Notes under the pieces: model-generated | The model's database searches: none | Seen by the model: the letters and a program-made list of their open reading frames with translations, nothing else | What the model was told of the DNA's origin: nothing | Program-made: the position numbers and the translations under genes | Assembly (NCBI GenBank): GCA_963169455.1 | Contig: CAUJDW010000125.1 | Location: 124,001 to 188,000, forward strand | DNA: 64,000 nt | DNA from: Bacteroidota bacterium | Lineage (GTDB): Bacteria > Bacteroidota > Bacteroidia > Chitinophagales > Saprospiraceae | Direction of reading: 5' to 3' | Shown: one piece after another, positions 8,816-16,938 of the stretch | How the letters are laid out: each line of letters begins with the position of its first letter | Numbering within the stretch: the stretch's first letter is position 1

Positions 8816-10189
8816 CTAAAATTCCCTTCCTCCTCTGCTCCCGGGCTTGCTCTTCGGGCTACTGCTTTTCGGGGCCGTGCTATTCCTGGAAGCAGGGGCG
8901 GTGCTTCTGCTATTGGCTTCCGGCTTCCGGGCAGGGGCCGTTGGCCTTGGGCTGGCAGCCTCGTTACGCGATGGTTGCTGTACGTTCTTCGGAGCAGTAC
9001 TTCTGCCTGGTTCGGGCCTGGGTTGCGTTGCCGTCCGGCTGCTTGCCTGCGGCTTCGGGGCCGGGGCTGTCGAGCGGGTGGCCGCCCTGGAACGATCCGG
9101 AATGTTGCGGGATTGCTGATTTGCCTGGGGCGTAGTGTTCCTGTCTGTTTTTTGATCAGCAGGGGGAGTAACCCTCCTGCTTTGTTCAACAGGCCTGGAA
9201 GCGGGAGCCGCCGAACGAGGCGATGCCGGGCTGGCGGCGCTGCGGGATCTTTGGCCGGCTTCCGGAGTTGCGCTCCTCGGCGCCTCATTGTTATAAGAAG
9301 GCTCCGTCCTTTTCCGGCTCACGGATGGGCTTTGTTCCGGCGCAGCGGAAGGCGCGGTGCTTCTGGGCTGCTCCACAACATGATCTCTCCGGCTATTATG
9401 GGGGTTATCCACTTGCTGTGCGGCCGGCCTCGGACGATGAACGGGGGGCTTGCCGTGCTTGACCCTGACTTCATTGGTGTACTGCACGACGTTGTAGCTA
9501 TACGACCGGTAAGGCCTGTAGAAGTTGTGAACGTGAACCACCCGGTGAATGTGTACGACGTGATAAAACCTGTGGTAAACCACGATTCGCGGGCGGAAGA
9601 TGCTCCAGGAGCATTGCACCCAGGGGCTCCACCAAACCGGATAGTATTGCCAGCGATACGGAGAGGCGTAAACGACATACTGCCGGCCCAGGATATGCTG
9701 AACCGGTTCCCAGTAGTACACATTGACGAAATCGTCATAATTCGAACGGTATCCGCCCCGGCTGTCGGAATACCCCTCCACCGGCTCCACGATGACTTCT
9801 TCACCGTAGAGGTCTTCATCTCCTACGATCTGAAGGACGGCTTCCCCTCTTCGGATGATTTCAATTTCAATAACCGCCACGTCCTGAACGTCATACCGGC
9901 CCAGCAAGGCCTGCAGGATAATGGCGTGGAAATTCCCCTGCCGCCGGTGTTCCACCCGGATGTAGTCGATCCTGCCGTCGTAGTTCAAATCCAGGTTGTT
10001 GACCCAGCGGTCTTCCGTATTGAGCTTCCGTTCGAAATCACTTAAAGAGTAGGATTGTTTGAACAGCTCGAGCGCCCCTTCCAGGCTGAAGTAGTCGCCT
10101 TCATAGCCCGTGCGCCCCGTTCCGTACTGGGCATAGGCCGCCGAGAGGAACAAGGCGGGCAGCATGCAGCTTAAAATTAATTTTTTCAT
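8816..10189 (-). CDS. Secreted protein with long disordered P/S/R/A-rich tail
   Basis: A 457-residue protein starting with a signal peptide (MKKLILSCMLPALFLSAAYAQ). Residues ~25-150 form a compact domain containing an EF-hand-like D-L-N-Y-D-G-R-I-D-Y stretch. Residues ~165-260 are unusually rich in Tyr, His, Trp and Arg (for example YHRFYHVVHIHRVVHVHNFY). The last ~190 residues are low-complexity Ser/Pro/Ala/Arg/Thr, predicted disordered. No catalytic motif is recognised. The aromatic-basic middle plus disordered tail suggests a cell-wall, polyanion or metal-binding surface protein, but this is inference. It ends next to the 8754-8804 hairpin and starts with a 346-bp gap upstream. Confidence 0.65.
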   Translation of the reverse strand: MKKLILSCMLPALFLSAAYAQYGTGRTGYEGDYFSLEGALELFKQSYSLSDFERKLNTEDRWVNNLDLNYDGRIDYIRVEHRRQGNFHAIILQALLGRYDVQDVAVIEIEIIRRGEAVLQIVGDEDLYGEEVIVEPVEGYSDSRGGYRSNYDDFVNVYYWEPVQHILGRQYVVYASPYRWQYYPVWWSPWVQCSWSIFRPRIVVYHRFYHVVHIHRVVHVHNFYRPYRSYSYNVVQYTNEVRVKHGKPPVHRPRPAAQQVDNPHNSRRDHVVEQPRSTAPSAAPEQSPSVSRKRTEPSYNNEAPRSATPEAGQRSRSAASPASPRSAAPASRPVEQSRRVTPPADQKTDRNTTPQANQQSRNIPDRSRAATRSTAPAPKPQASSRTATQPRPEPGRSTAPKNVQQPSRNEAASPRPTAPARKPEANSRSTAPASRNSTAPKSSSPKSKPGSRGGREF

Positions 10190-10535
10190 GGCCTGATTTT
10201 TGATCGTTTGATAAATCTTCGCTTCTGTTTCTATTATTAAGACGGTATTCAGGGGTGGGCCGCCCCCTCCAAACCGGCACTTTAAGCTCAGTTTAACCAG
10301 GGGGGAATTGTTAACTGAATTTTAAAGGTAAAAAAGGGGCAAAAAGCTTGTTTTTAGGGCGTTTATGCCGCCCAAAACATAAGGGGCCATGCGCCCGTAA
10401 CATAAATTAACGGGGGTTAAGGAAGTGTGAAAAGGAGGGAAACCCCGGCTGATGCCCAGGCTCTTTTCTTTGCCGCCTCAAGGATGGTTTTGAGATCACT
10501 GCTAAAATCCTCAATTTTAGGATCTGTTCAAAATA
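10190..10535. other. 346-bp divergent intergenic region
   Basis: This gap separates the minus-strand secreted protein from the plus-strand GH5 gene, so it should carry both promoters. It is AT-rich with poly-A tracts (for example ggtaaaaaaggggc). I see no exact TAnnTTTG element, RNA gene or convincing ORF; an open frame at 10427-10633 overlaps the GH5 start and is rejected. Confidence 0.4.
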
Positions 10536-11780
10536 ATGATTATGAAGCCGAAAATATGGATGTACCTGCTGTTGCTTTGGATGGTTTCCTCCTGTCAGAT
10601 GGCAGAGAGAAAATATGCCTATGTAAGTGGTAAAGACATTTACTCACCCCAGGGTGAAGTATTGCATCTGAAAGGCGTGAATTTGGGCAATTGGTTGCTG
10701 CCGGAGGGGTATATGTTCAAAATGCAGGACTGCAACTCGCCGCGCAAAATAGACCAGGCCATACGCGAATTGATCGGCAACAGCGCCACTACGGCTTTCT
10801 GGGATTCTTTTCTGGAACATTACATCACCCAGGCCGATATCCGGTGGTTGTCGGAGGCCGGGGTGAACCTCATCCGCCTGCCATTTGATTACCGCTTGTT
10901 GACCCATGATGATTTTTTAGGGCGGGATATGCATGGCTATGCGTATCTGGACAAAGCTATCAGCTGGTGTGAGCAATACAACATTTATGTTTTACTGGAC
11001 ATGCACGGCGCTCCCGGCGGACAAACCGGCGACAACATAGACAATAGTGATGGCTATCCCTGGCTGATGGTAGATGAAGGCATGAAACAGCAAACCTGCA
11101 CTGTCTGGCAGGATATCGCAAAGCGGTATGCGGATAATACTACTGTAATTGGTTATAACTTACTGAACGAGCCCATCCCTCATTATTTTGAAAAGGATAC
11201 GCTGAAACCCTATTTAGAGCCTTTGTACAAAAGGATAACAGAGGCAATCAGAGCAGTAGATAAAAATCATATCATATTTATTGGAGGGGCGGTATGGGAG
11301 ACCGATTTCTCGGTTTTCTCTGAGCCCTTTGATGACAAATTAGCCTACACCTTTCATAAGTACTGGATGCCGCCTGAGCAGGAGCAAATACAGGAATACG
11401 TGGACTTCAGAGCTAAATATAATGTGCCCATACTGATGGGCGAAAGTGGCGAAAATGAGGATGAATGGGTGAAGCAATTCAGGGAATTACTGGATGAAAA
11501 TGACATTCACTGGACGTTCTGGCCCTACAAGAAGATGGATAATACACGCGGCCCGATGAACTTTGACAAACCCGACGGCTACGATAACTTTGTAAAATAC
11601 GCAGAGAGCGACAGAAGCTCATTTGGCAGGATAAGGGCGCTGAAAGACAGCCTCGATGGAATAAGGCCGGAAGAGATCGTCGCTATACTCAACCAATTCG
11701 TTGAAAACAGCAAGTTTGAAAATTGTTATCCGAATGTGGGCTATTGCGAGGCCCTGGGATTGAAAGCGCCTGTTCATTAA
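10536..11780 (+). CDS. GH5-family glycoside hydrolase lipoprotein (cellulase/beta-glucanase type)
   Basis: A 414-residue TIM-barrel enzyme of the cellulase (GH5) family, predicted to cleave beta-1,4- or beta-1,3-glucan-type substrates with retention. The N-terminus is a lipoprotein signal (MYLLLLWMVSSCQ; Cys at about residue 21). Family landmarks in order: LHLKGVNLGNWLLPEGYMF near 45-65, D-M-H-G-A-P-G-G near 160, the acid/base Glu212 in LLNEP, and the nucleophile Glu303 in MGESGE followed by W-T-F-W-P-Y. The exact specificity cannot be told. The start is the first of two close ATGs (10536 or 10542). It is AT-richer than most neighbours. The haem-binding gene starts 15 bp after its stop and may be cotranscribed. 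Confidence 0.88.
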   Translation: MIMKPKIWMYLLLLWMVSSCQMAERKYAYVSGKDIYSPQGEVLHLKGVNLGNWLLPEGYMFKMQDCNSPRKIDQAIRELIGNSATTAFWDSFLEHYITQADIRWLSEAGVNLIRLPFDYRLLTHDDFLGRDMHGYAYLDKAISWCEQYNIYVLLDMHGAPGGQTGDNIDNSDGYPWLMVDEGMKQQTCTVWQDIAKRYADNTTVIGYNLLNEPIPHYFEKDTLKPYLEPLYKRITEAIRAVDKNHIIFIGGAVWETDFSVFSEPFDDKLAYTFHKYWMPPEQEQIQEYVDFRAKYNVPILMGESGENEDEWVKQFRELLDENDIHWTFWPYKKMDNTRGPMNFDKPDGYDNFVKYAESDRSSFGRIRALKDSLDGIRPEEIVAILNQFVENSKFENCYPNVGYCEALGLKAPVH

Positions 11781-11795
11781 ATACCGGAAAAAATC

Positions 11796-12230
11796 ATGAA
11801 ACGAACCATCAGATCACTGGCCTTTCCCGCCTTCGGGATGTTGCTTTTCCTCAGCTCCACGGTGCAGGTAGAACCGCCAAAGCCTTCCGCCTTCCCCCTT
11901 CCGCCTTCCGCCTTCGCAGACACCGTGGTGATCGAATACAAAGGGCGGATAAAGGAGATTATCGACCTGAAATGCTATGACTGCCACAGTGCGAAAGGGG
12001 ATGATGAGGATGCCAAAAAAGAGCTGCTGTGGGATGAATTGCCCAAACTGAACCCGACGGACCAGGTATACGCCCTTGATGCCATCGCGGAGTCGGTCGA
12101 AAACGGAGATATGCCTCCGTTCAGTTACGTACTCTGGAGGCCCCATAAGAAACTGACCGCCGAAGAGGCCAAACTGTTGATAGACTGGGCGAGCAAGCTG
12201 TCCGACAGGATTTATAAGGAAATGGACTGA
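11796..12230 (+). CDS. Haem-binding-domain (c-type cytochrome-like) protein
   Basis: A 144-residue exported protein: signal peptide at the N-terminus, then one c-type haem site C-Y-D-C-H (Cys60, Cys63, His64). The C-terminal part contains NGDMPPFSYVLW, with a Met that could be the distal ligand, then LTAEEAKLLIDWA, as in the haem_bd family common in Bacteroidota. Such proteins carry covalent haem in the periplasm and are thought to serve in electron transfer. The region just after the signal peptide (about residues 27-45) encodes a proline-rich PSAFPLPPSAF repeat derived from a ccttccgcctt simple repeat. The gene follows the GH5 gene by 15 bp. Confidence 0.85.
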   Translation: MKRTIRSLAFPAFGMLLFLSSTVQVEPPKPSAFPLPPSAFADTVVIEYKGRIKEIIDLKCYDCHSAKGDDEDAKKELLWDELPKLNPTDQVYALDAIAESVENGDMPPFSYVLWRPHKKLTAEEAKLLIDWASKLSDRIYKEMD

Positions 12231-12263
12231 GTGGTAAGGGCACTGCGGAAAGCCCAGTTTTTG

Positions 12264-12341
12264 ACACGGAGCCACACAGAGAAAGCACGGAGCTGCACGG
12301 GGCCTTGAAAATCAGGGGGTCGTCCCCGTGAATCTCCGTGT
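12264..12341. terminator. Inverted repeat between convergent genes
   Basis: acacggag (12264-12271) and ctccgtgt (12334-12341), with further short matches (gcacgg/ccgtg) inside, form an imperfect long-range hairpin between the haem-binding gene and the convergent GH3 gene. There is no clear T run, so terminator function is tentative. Confidence 0.35.
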
Positions 12342-12378
12342 TTAACACTTTCCTGAGCTCCCTCAGGTATAGATAATT

Positions 12379-14790
12379 TTACATTTCGACCTCCTTAATC
12401 AGCCTGATATCCCTGGAGGAAGCGCCGGCTTTGACAGCATACGTGCCTTTTTCCAGAGCCCAGCCTGAATTTTCCTCATCCCAGTAACGCAATGCCGAGG
12501 CCGGGATGCTGAACACGATGTCCTGAGCTTCCCCCGGTTCCAGGTTTCGGGTTTTCGCAAAGGCCTTCAGTTCCTGATTCGGCCGGTCGATGCCGGAATT
12601 GGGTTTTGAAAAATAGATCTGTACGACTTCTTTCCCGGCCCGTTCCCCCGTGTTTTTGACGGTAACAGTAAGCAGGATCGTGTCATTTGCCAGAGTGGCT
12701 TCCATATTGCCGAATTCGAAACCGGTATAGGAAAGCCCGTAACCAAAGGGGTAGGAAACTTCAAGGTTTGCTTTGTCGAAGTGCCTGTAACCCACATAAA
12801 CCCCTTCTTCATAAAGGGTGTAATCTTTGTTCCGGATCTTTTCTTCCTCTGATTTTGCTCCCTTGGCAAAAAACATGCCGGACATGCTCATGGGCTCCCC
12901 ATCCAGCGGAAAATTTGCGTTGGACGCATGGTCAGCCAGGCGAACCGGGAAGGTCATCGGCAGTTTGCCGCTCGGGTTGACTTTGCCGCTGAGGATGTCG
13001 GCAGCCGAGTTTCCGCCTTCCTGCCCGCCCTGCCATGCCAGCAGGATGGCGTCCGGCTGCGCTTTCCACGATGCCGTTTCGATTACCCCCCCGATATTCA
13101 GCACTACGACTGCTTTTTTACCTGCTGCGTGAAAGGCCTGGCAGGCATTTGCTATTATGGCCTGCTCTTCGGCCGACAACAGGAAGTCATCCTGCTCGAC
13201 TCTGTCCCCTCCTTCGCCGCTGTTCCTGCCGATGGTAATGATGCCAATGTCTGCACCGGAAGCGATTTGCTTTAGTTGTTCAGCCGTATAAATGACTTCT
13301 GGCGGGTCGTACGGTTGAAACATGGCGTTCATGCCCAGCGGTTTGACAAATGCCTCCTTATTGGCTTCCTTGTGGGCTTCGAAGATGCTTTTGGCCGTCG
13401 CATTGATCTCGAACCCCGCATTTTTCAGGCCTTCTTCCAGGGAAACGGTATAGGCTTCATTCACGTCTCCCGAACCTGTTCCGCCGGCGATGAAATCATA
13501 AGAGGTGACGCCCAGCAGCGCTACGTTCTTTGCCGGCGCAATGGGCAGCGCGTTTTCATTTTTTAGCAGCACCATGCCTTCCGCCGCCGATCGGCGGGTA
13601 ATTTGGGCATGCGCCTCCAGGTCCGGGTTATTTCCATACTGATAGTTCTGCATCTTCCTGGATTCCAGGATCAGTTTCAGAATTCTCCGGACCGAGGTGT
13701 CGATATCCTCTTCTGACAATTCCCCCTTTTTATGGGCTTTGATCAGGGCTTTCCACTGTTTATTGGTCCCCGGTTCCAGCAGGTCGTTGCCGGCGCTGAC
13801 CTGAGCCGGAGCGTTCTGCCCGCCGAACCAGTCGGACATGACCAGGCCTTCGAAACCCCAGTCTTTTCTCAGGATATCCGTGAGCAGATACTTGCTTTCT
13901 GAAGTGTACGTGCCGTTCACTTTGTTGTAAGAAGACATGACCGTCCAGGGTTGCGATTCCTTTACAATGATTTCAAAACCTTTCAGGTAAATCTCCCGCA
14001 TGGCCCGTTCGGAGACGATGGCGTCATTGAAATTTCTGCTGGACTCCTGGTTATTGGCCACAAAATGTTTGACGGAAGCTCCTACGCCATTGGATTCTAT
14101 GCCATTGACCATGGCCGCTCCAATGCGCCCGGTCAGCACCGGGTCTTCGGAATAATATTCGAAATTCCGGCCGCAAAGCGGATGGCGATGAATATTTGCG
14201 CCCGGCCCCAGAATCACATCAAGTCCATACTCGAGCGCCTCGTTGCCCATGGCCTGGCCCACTTCTTCCACCAGTTCCACATTCCAGGTGGAGGATAATA
14301 AGGTGCCGATCGGGAAAGCCGTGCAATAGTAGGTGCGCTCCTCATTTTTGCGGTGGGGTTCAATTCTCAGCCCGGCCGGGCCGTCGGATAAATAAACGGT
14401 GGGTATCCCCAGGCGGGGAGTCGGGACAATAGTGCCAACCGCACCCGGGATTCCCTCACCGGGTTCAACCCTGCCCATGGCGGAGGCTATCCCCGACCCT
14501 TTGAGCAAATGGATTTTCTCTTCAAGGGTCATCTGCGCCAGCAGATCCTCCACCCGCTCCTCAGTGGATCTTCTGTCGTCCTCATAAATATCGAGCCGGC
14601 CATTTCCATTTCGGTCCAGGAAGGTGTATCCATCAATGGTTAATTCCTTGATGGCAAGGTTTTCGGCATAGCCCTTTTCAAAATCGAGGAAGGTGGACTT
14701 CATCCACATCCAGCCGCCGATTCCGGCGAGGATGAGTAGTACAAGCAGCGACCCCAGTATAATCAATGTGATTTTAAGCCATTTTTTCAT
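12379..14790 (-). CDS. GH3 beta-glucosidase-like hydrolase, membrane anchored
   Basis: An 803-residue glycoside hydrolase family 3 enzyme, typically removing terminal beta-D-glucosyl or xylosyl units. The N-terminus is a membrane anchor (WLKITLIILGSLLVLLILAG) without a lipobox. Order of domains: anchor, a D-x-N-x-N-G-x-x-D calcium-like loop (DRNGNGRLDIYEDD), the (beta/alpha)8 domain with SVKHFVANNQE, and the catalytic nucleophile Asp320 in LVMSDWFGG. The alpha/beta sandwich follows (LLKNENALPIAP), then a fibronectin-III-like C-terminal domain (PNQELKAF). The start at 14790 (MKKWLK) was chosen over the frame's first ATG at 14931 because the upstream residues are not protein-like. It could act with the GH5 and GH20 lipoproteins in glycan degradation. 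Confidence 0.92.
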   Translation of the reverse strand: MKKWLKITLIILGSLLVLLILAGIGGWMWMKSTFLDFEKGYAENLAIKELTIDGYTFLDRNGNGRLDIYEDDRRSTEERVEDLLAQMTLEEKIHLLKGSGIASAMGRVEPGEGIPGAVGTIVPTPRLGIPTVYLSDGPAGLRIEPHRKNEERTYYCTAFPIGTLLSSTWNVELVEEVGQAMGNEALEYGLDVILGPGANIHRHPLCGRNFEYYSEDPVLTGRIGAAMVNGIESNGVGASVKHFVANNQESSRNFNDAIVSERAMREIYLKGFEIIVKESQPWTVMSSYNKVNGTYTSESKYLLTDILRKDWGFEGLVMSDWFGGQNAPAQVSAGNDLLEPGTNKQWKALIKAHKKGELSEEDIDTSVRRILKLILESRKMQNYQYGNNPDLEAHAQITRRSAAEGMVLLKNENALPIAPAKNVALLGVTSYDFIAGGTGSGDVNEAYTVSLEEGLKNAGFEINATAKSIFEAHKEANKEAFVKPLGMNAMFQPYDPPEVIYTAEQLKQIASGADIGIITIGRNSGEGGDRVEQDDFLLSAEEQAIIANACQAFHAAGKKAVVVLNIGGVIETASWKAQPDAILLAWQGGQEGGNSAADILSGKVNPSGKLPMTFPVRLADHASNANFPLDGEPMSMSGMFFAKGAKSEEEKIRNKDYTLYEEGVYVGYRHFDKANLEVSYPFGYGLSYTGFEFGNMEATLANDTILLTVTVKNTGERAGKEVVQIYFSKPNSGIDRPNQELKAFAKTRNLEPGEAQDIVFSIPASALRYWDEENSGWALEKGTYAVKAGASSRDIRLIKEVEM

Positions 14791-14949
14791 GAGCCCTTGT
14801 TTGAGGCTACTAAAGTAATGAATTACCAATTGGTTTGTGGCGTTTTGACACAAATGAATTGAAGGGGGGGCTGGGAAGGCGGGAGGGCGCTCCAGGTTTT
14901 TGGGTACTGTCCAGCCATGGTAGGGGAGCAAAAAGAGGTGTTCATGGCT

Positions 14950-15389
14950 TTAAATTCCTGCAATAGTTTTAGCTTCAAGGTGCGGGAATCGCCCCGCAGT
15001 AAGAAGCATCTGCCGTTCTATTATTCTGTCTGCGTGGTTGAAATCCAGAATTTTTGCTGTGGCCTCTCCGATTGGCGTTAGTGGTTGAATGAAAGCCTCC
15101 TCCAATTGGAAATGCTCTGGCCAACGGTCAACCCTGGGGTTAAAAAAGCGGGTGAATTCCCGCGAAGGTAGAAGTACGGATCCAATGTCACTTCCTTTAT
15201 TGCGGTTGCAGAAAAAGCAGGCAAGAGCGAGGTTGTCTGGTTCGGTTTGGCCTCCGTGTTGGAGGCTGATAATGTGGTCAATTTCGAAGGGAAATAGGCA
15301 TGGCTTTCATGAAACAAACAATATTCGCATAACCCGGCTGCCCGTTCCCGGACTATAGTGCGATATTTCTCAGGAATATAAGTGCTCAT
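14950..15389 (-). pseudogene. HNH endonuclease, frameshifted
   Basis: Read in two frames this is a ~147-residue HNH nuclease. The 5' frame from 15389 encodes the start and C-E-Y-C zinc half-site up to H-A-Y-F-P. A one-base deletion around 15285-15296 then moves the reading into another frame that encodes F-E-I-D-H-I-I-S-L-Q-H-G-G-Q-T, D-N-L-A-L-A-C-F-F-C-N-R-N-K-G and a normal C-terminus ending at the TAA at 14950-14952. Without the shift the protein stops at 15078 with junk sequence. This may be a pseudogene, a sequencing error, or less likely recoding. The start codon overlaps the stop of the 82-aa gene upstream (ATGA), so the two form one unit. Confidence 0.8.
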
Positions 15390-15634
15390 GAGGCAGCCAA
15401 TAATTGGTACGCCCGCGCTTTTGCCATCCGCATCAAATGTTCGATCACCATGAAATAATCCAGTTCGGATTTTTCTTCAGGCGTTAAGGACTGGTTCTTT
15501 TCTTTGTACAGCAATTCTTCCGCCCGCTTCTGAGCTTCTGCAGAAGGCCGAAAAGCTATTACCTTCTCGGGAGTGGTCCCCTCTGCTATGAAATTTATGA
15601 TCTCATCGTAGACTTTAATGGCAGTCATGGTCAT
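15386..15634 (-). CDS. Small partner protein of the HNH endonuclease (antitoxin-like)
   Basis: An 82-residue acidic, helical protein (MTMTAIKVYDEIINFIAEG... LMRMAKARAYQLLA). Its stop overlaps the HNH start by the ATGA arrangement, implying translational coupling. Similar small proteins often precede HNH nucleases of this type in Bacteroidota and cyanobacteria, and an antitoxin or immunity role is possible but unproven. A 14-nt leader sequence just upstream of its start (15637-15650) is identical to the one upstream of the DUF433 gene, suggesting the two units share control or a common origin. Confidence 0.6.
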   Translation of the reverse strand: MTMTAIKVYDEIINFIAEGTTPEKVIAFRPSAEAQKRAEELLYKEKNQSLTPEEKSELDYFMVIEHLMRMAKARAYQLLAAS

Positions 15635-15670
15635 ATTGTTTGATCTAAGGAACCTTAAAAAAAGCTGTCA

Positions 15671-15737
15671 ATTTCGATGATCAGGCGAAGGCCGCAAGCT
15701 ACCGAAATGGCTGAAGGGCAAACCTGATCACCGAAAT
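15671..15737. repeat. Inverted repeat in the accessory patch
   Basis: atttcgatgatcagg (15671-15685) and cctgatcaccgaaat (15723-15737) are inverted repeats with one mismatch and a 37-nt loop. It lies upstream of the 82-aa gene; a terminator for the DUF433/DUF5615 unit or an operator are both possible. Confidence 0.45.
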
Positions 15738-15776
15738 GCAAAGCGACAACTTATTTTTTGAACACTACTAAGTTAG

Positions 15777-15812
15777 GAACATTTCAACGACCCTACAAGT
15801 TCCGGGCGTGGC
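15777..15812. repeat. 36-bp direct repeat, copy A
   Basis: Identical except for one base to 16542-16577. The pair brackets the DUF433/DUF5615 unit. It begins gaacatttcaacga and ends tccgggcgtggc. Confidence 0.8.
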
Positions 15813-15923
15813 TGTGAGCAGGGGGCGCAGTTTGTCAGGCGCCTTGGCCGGGCAGCTCCTGCGAATGATCGGTACAAAAACGGGTACAAAAAGAGGCCAG
15901 TTCCTGCTATCCAAGCAGGTGAT

Positions 15924-16289
15924 TTATTCAATAGGTAATATCCTGATCCTCGACTTGATCTCATCTATGGTAAGCAGAGCGCCCTTCTCAAGGGTTTGCT
16001 CGTACTCTTTGATAAAACCAATTACTCTTTCGCTCAAAGATTGGGGCATAGTGTCTTGGGTGCGGACCTGGATAACGCTTGGAGCCTCAGCTTTTGTAGC
16101 GGCAAGAATGGCGCCGAAGTCAAGGTCATGCGTGAAAACGAAATAGCCATTGTCTTTGGCCCATAGGAACAAGTCACGATCGGGAGCTTTCGGGTCGCCA
16201 ATTTCAGGCCAATGAACTGCTTCAATCCCTGCGCTTTTAAAGTACTCAACCCACAGGGGCGTTAGGTTCATATCGATCAGGATCTTCAT
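15924..16289 (-). CDS. DUF5615 PIN-like toxin protein
   Basis: A 121-residue protein of the DUF5615 (Mut7-C/PIN-like) family. It starts MKILIDMNLTP, giving the first acidic residue of a PIN-like active site, followed by G-I-E-A-V-H-W, D-R-D-L-F-L-W-A-K and F-V-F-T-H-D-L-D-F-G-A, which carries the second acidic cluster. PIN-like proteins are Mg-dependent ribonucleases, and this family is usually encoded directly after a DUF433 protein, as here. Its start codon shares one base with the DUF433 stop (TGATG), so the pair is translationally coupled. The toxin role is family-based inference. Confidence 0.85.
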   Translation of the reverse strand: MKILIDMNLTPLWVEYFKSAGIEAVHWPEIGDPKAPDRDLFLWAKDNGYFVFTHDLDFGAILAATKAEAPSVIQVRTQDTMPQSLSERVIGFIKEYEQTLEKGALLTIDEIKSRIRILPIE

Positions 16290-16522
16290 CAGGCGGCGAA
16301 GGGGATCTCGATTTCTTCAGCCCGCCAGGCAGCGTATGCCAAAGCTTCCTTTATATCTTCCGCTTCAAGGTATGGATAAGCTTTGAGGATTTCTTCTTTC
16401 GAATAACCAGAAGCGACTAATCCGACGACCATTCCGACGGTAACGCGCAGGCCCCGGATGCAGGGCTTGCCACCCATTACAGTGGGGTCGAAAGTTATTC
16501 TCGTGAGATGCTTCATGGACAT
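16289..16522 (-). CDS. DUF433 protein (antitoxin-like)
   Basis: A 77-residue protein of the DUF433 family, with the diagnostic FDPTVMGGKPCIRGLRVTV segment followed by a helix-turn-helix-like region (YSKEEILKAYPYLEAEDI). It is the first gene of a coupled pair with the DUF5615 PIN-like protein, so it probably neutralises that protein and binds its own promoter. The start at 16522 (MSMKHL) is preferred over an upstream ATG at 16603. The longer version would translate through the 36-bp direct repeat, adding R-P-R-P-E-L-V-G-S-L-K-C, which is also encoded at the other repeat copy. A leader shared with the HNH partner gene lies at 16525-16538. Confidence 0.85.
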   Translation of the reverse strand: MSMKHLTRITFDPTVMGGKPCIRGLRVTVGMVVGLVASGYSKEEILKAYPYLEAEDIKEALAYAAWRAEEIEIPFAA

Positions 16523-16541
16523 TGTGTTTGATCTAAGGTAA

Positions 16542-16577
16542 GAACATTTCAACGATCCTACAAGTTCCGGGCGTGGC
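16542..16577. repeat. 36-bp direct repeat, copy B
   Basis: Second copy of the repeat at 15777-15812 (one mismatch), 20 bp upstream of the DUF433 start. With copy A it encloses about 730 bp containing the whole toxin-antitoxin-like unit. Confidence 0.8.
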
Positions 16578-16682
16578 CGGGACGAGAAGTACTCCATGTG
16601 CACAGTGCTGGCAAGGCAAATGGATGTTTGCGCCGAAGGCTCGGTGCATTTTTTTTGCCTTCGGTTCTGGGCAAAGTGAAGA

Positions 16683-16738
16683 GGCCACTGGAAGTGTCCG
16701 CTTCACGCCTGGTGTCAGATGGACACTTGCAAGTGGCC
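16683..16738. repeat. Imperfect hairpin in the 416-bp gap before tRNA-Gln
   Basis: ggccactggaagtgtcc (16683-16699) pairs with ggacacttgcaagtggcc (16721-16738), one bulged base, 21-nt loop. It lies between the DUF433 unit and the tRNA terminator. The remaining sequence of this gap shows no supportable gene. Confidence 0.5.
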
Positions 16739-16904
16739 TTCTGACTTAAAATGCCAAAATAAAGTAGTATATTGATAAACTCATTGACTTCAGGGGCGCT
16801 ACCCGGAGCCTGCGCCGGGCGCCGGGCACAGCAAAAAAGGAACTGGAACTGACCACCATCCCCAGGTTGACGACATTGGCCTACGCCTGGGCCCAGAAAC
16901 GCAA

Positions 16905-16930
16905 AAAGCCCGAGCTTTCGCTCAGGCTTT
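16905..16930 (-). terminator. Terminator of tRNA-Gln
   Basis: On the minus strand: aaagcctgagc, loop gaaa, gctcgggcttt, then a T run. It is an 11-bp stem with one G-U pair and a stable GNRA-type loop. It begins 9 nt after the tRNA 3' end. Confidence 0.8.
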
Positions 16931-16938
16931 CTTCTGCG

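Noticed and set aside
10427-10633. 68-codon frame overlapping the GH5 start
   Set aside because: Out of frame with a well-supported lipoprotein start; no domain.
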